NCBI GenBank assembly: GCA_947626915.1
Contig: CANQUA010000006.1
Location: forward strand, 1-64,000
Reading direction: 5' to 3'
Length of the DNA: 64,000 nucleotides
From: an uncultured Lachnospiraceae bacterium
GTDB taxonomy: Bacteria; Bacillota; Clostridia; Lachnospirales; Lachnospiraceae
Below are positions 62,423 to 64,000 of this stretch, one piece after another. Each line of letters opens with the position of its first letter. Position 1 is the stretch's first letter. A program made the translations under genes and the position numbers. The notes under the pieces were generated by a model, which made no database searches, was not told the origin of the DNA, and was given only the letters and a program-made list of their open reading frames with translations.

Positions 62423-63259
62423 ATGAATACTCCTTCTCACGTCATCCGCCGCGGCGCGGAGCTGTTTTTTCTGGCCGTACTCTGCTTCTGCATGGGAGAC
62501 ACGGCCGCGAGGCTGGCGGAACGTTATCCGCTTTCCGCCCAGGAAGGCGCCGCCCTGCCCGCTTCCTCAGAGGGCAGCTGGGGCTTAAGCTTCCAGGAGG
62601 AAGGCAAGCCGCCCGTCGCCAACGCTACCGCCGACTATCTGAAGCAGTTCGACGCTTTCTACGCCCGCCAGACCGATGAAAAAGTGATCTACCTGACCTT
62701 CGACGCCGGCTACGAAAACGGAAACACCGAAGCGATCCTGGACGCCCTTCAGAAACACAAAGCCCCGGCGGCATTTTTCCTCGTGGGCAATTACCTGGAA
62801 ACCAGCCCCGACCTGGTGAAGCGCATGGTCGCAGAGGGGCACATCGTCGGCAATCACACCTACCATCATCCGGATATGTCCAAAATCTCTACGAAGGAAA
62901 GTTTTGAAAAGGAACTGAACGATCTGGAAACGTTGTTTGAAGAGACGACCGGGCAGGCCATGAAGAAATATTACCGGCCGCCCCAGGGGAAATACAGCGA
63001 GAGCAATCTGAAAATGGCAAAAGAAATGGGCTACAAGACGTTTTTCTGGAGCCTGGCCTACGTGGACTGGTACCAGGACAAACAGCCTTCCCACGAGGAA
63101 GCGTTTGAAAAGCTGCTGGGCCGCATCCACCCCGGCGCGGTCGTCCTGCTCCACAGCACGTCGAAGACCAACGGGGAAATCCTCGACGAGCTGCTGACCA
63201 GATGGGAGGAAATGGGCTACCGCTTCGCCTCGCTGGATGAGCTGGCGGCAGCTGAATAA
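62423..63259 (+). CDS. Polysaccharide deacetylase, PdaA-like
   Basis: The track starts at ATG 62390, but the ATG at 62423 (MNTPSHVIRRGAELFFLAVL) has GAGG at six bases and gives a proper signal anchor; 278 aa. NodB domain: YLTFDAGYENGNTEAILDAL (catalytic Asp), GNHTYHHPDM (metal His), YYRPPQGKYS and PGAVVLLHS. The TFDAGYENG form is that of PdaA, which deacetylates muramic acid on the way to delta-lactam in spore cortex; a role with wall N-acetyl groups is likely. Monocistronic and convergent with the GH3 gene, eight bases away. Confidence 0.9.
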   Translation: MNTPSHVIRRGAELFFLAVLCFCMGDTAARLAERYPLSAQEGAALPASSEGSWGLSFQEEGKPPVANATADYLKQFDAFYARQTDEKVIYLTFDAGYENGNTEAILDALQKHKAPAAFFLVGNYLETSPDLVKRMVAEGHIVGNHTYHHPDMSKISTKESFEKELNDLETLFEETTGQAMKKYYRPPQGKYSESNLKMAKEMGYKTFFWSLAYVDWYQDKQPSHEEAFEKLLGRIHPGAVVLLHSTSKTNGEILDELLTRWEEMGYRFASLDELAAAE

Positions 63260-63266
63260 GGGCCGG

Positions 63267-64000
63267 TTATCCCACCATGTCCCGCCCTGTTCCTGCCTGG
63301 GTGTAGAGCGCGTCGCCCATCAGACAGACGCGGCTCTGCGCCCGTATGTCCCGCGAAGAGGAGGCCGCGCTGATTACATACTCCCCGCCCTCAACCACCC
63401 ATTTTCGAAGCAGTACGTTATAATAAGAGAACGCGTCGCGGTCCAGCGTAAAACGCACGGCTGCGGTTTCACCCGCGCGCAGCCGGACTTTCCGGAACGC
63501 TTTCAGCTCCTTTTCGGCCCTGCTCCGGCCCGTACCGCGGCTTCCCACATAAATCTGGACCACCTCGGCCCCGTCCCGCTCTCCGGCATTGCGCAGCGTC
63601 AGGCTTACTTCCACTGTATTTCCCGCTATCTCCGTCTCCAGCCGGCCGTATTCAAACCTGGTATAAGAAAGCCCGTGCCCGAACGGATAATCGATCTCCT
63701 CCGGGTGCCGGTCGTAATAGCGGTAGCCTACGGCCTCCTTTTCCCGGTACTCAACCACATTTCCGCTCCCCGGATAATCCAGATCTGTGCGCATCCGGTT
63801 TGGAAAGGTCTCCGGCAGCTTTCCGGACGGGTTCACCCGCCCCGTCAGGACATCCGCAACCGCTCCGCCTGCCCCTTCGCCCGCCAGCCACATCTGGACC
63901 AGCGCGTTCACCTTCTTATGCCAGCCGCCCAGAACCATGGCGCCGCCGGTCTGCATAACAACCACGACCTTTTTCCCCGCGCCGCAGGCCGTTTCGATCA
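63267..64000 (-). CDS. Glycoside hydrolase family 3 enzyme, C-terminal part
   Basis: The frame stays open to base 64000 (…IETACGAGKKVVVVMQTGG…), so the track start is internal and the N-terminal catalytic barrel is outside the window. Seen here: the end of the GH3 alpha/beta sandwich (MQTGGAMVLGGWHKKVNALVQMWLAGEGAG, RVNPSGKLPETFPNR, DYPFGHGLSYTRFEY) and the fibronectin-III-like C-terminal domain (VSLTLRNAGERDGAEVVQIYVG; RVRLRAGETAAVRFTLDRDAF). Probably a beta-glucosidase or beta-xylosidase. Proximity to the GH43 locus suggests a related diet. Confidence 0.93.
   Translation of the reverse strand, partial: IETACGAGKKVVVVMQTGGAMVLGGWHKKVNALVQMWLAGEGAGGAVADVLTGRVNPSGKLPETFPNRMRTDLDYPGSGNVVEYREKEAVGYRYYDRHPEEIDYPFGHGLSYTRFEYGRLETEIAGNTVEVSLTLRNAGERDGAEVVQIYVGSRGTGRSRAEKELKAFRKVRLRAGETAAVRFTLDRDAFSYYNVLLRKWVVEGGEYVISAASSSRDIRAQSRVCLMGDALYTQAGTGRDMVG

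Overview
The window reads as chromosome of a fairly GC-rich, gut-type Lachnospiraceae (Clostridium cluster XIVa-like Firmicute). The evidence is the hprK-murB-rapZ-whiA-crh block, a T-box in front of thrS, Gram-positive lipoproteins, small families typical of Lachnospiraceae (DUF1653, DUF6465-like, EFR1 ferredoxin, Rpn/PD-(D/E)XK transposase-like) and AGGAGG ribosome binding sites. Almost everything is transcribed leftward. The rightward genes are the partial ABC-class ATPase at the left edge, nfo, an Rrf2 regulator, an AraC regulator and a polysaccharide deacetylase. Most long plus-strand ORFs in the track are antisense shadows of GC-rich minus-strand genes.

Layout. 0-9.3 kb: end of an ABC-class ATPase, two small conserved genes, a purine operon (purE, an APH-type sugar kinase, purM, purN, purD) behind a clear promoter, an aromatic acid exporter-like membrane protein, msrA and a D-amino acid aminotransferase. 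9.5-14.3 kb: thrS with a consensus promoter and a T-box. A 46-codon stump of an AAA-ATPase-like gene sits between the T-box terminator and thrS. A DUF4143 ATPase and a methyltransferase follow. 14.4-20.3 kb: a tandem pair of M14-type proteins (one active-looking, one lacking metal ligands), a P-loop kinase, and the three-gene ATP-grasp / alpha-E / transglutaminase operon. 20.4-33.4 kb: core genes dusB, pfkA, dnaE, crh-type HPr, whiA, rapZ, murB, hprK, uvrC. 33.4-43.8 kb: DUF1653, a lipoprotein glycoside hydrolase, HAD phosphatase, nfo, a DD-carboxypeptidase, an RNA m5C methyltransferase, a HerA-like ATPase, a DprA-like protein and a Lys/Ala/Thr-rich DUF6465-like protein. 44-46 kb: an Rpn/PD-(D/E)XK protein and a gene-free tract with a degenerate 33-34 bp minisatellite.

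45.8-47.1 kb: an EFR1 flavodoxin-ferredoxin and an Rrf2 (YwnA-like) regulator are divergent. Their intergenic region carries two copies of TGTAA-N9-TTACA placed exactly on the promoters. 47.1-62.3 kb: a ~14 kb catabolic locus read leftward from a divergent AraC regulator. It encodes a metallo-beta-lactamase-fold hydrolase, an SDR, a type I dehydroquinase-like enzyme, a quinone-reductase-like MDR protein, an LplABC-type sugar ABC transporter without its ATPase, a 997-residue lipoprotein with a GH43-like end, a GH43 lipoprotein, an FAD oxidoreductase and a cytosolic GH43 paralogue. This is the best candidate for an undescribed system: an uptake and degradation pathway for a glycoside whose non-sugar part may be a cyclitol or dehydroquinate-like ring (inference). 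The right edge has a PdaA-like deacetylase and the C-terminal part of a GH3 enzyme.

No rRNA, tRNA, CRISPR array, prophage or complete insertion sequence was seen. Annotation was by reading alone, so family names are recognition calls, not search results.
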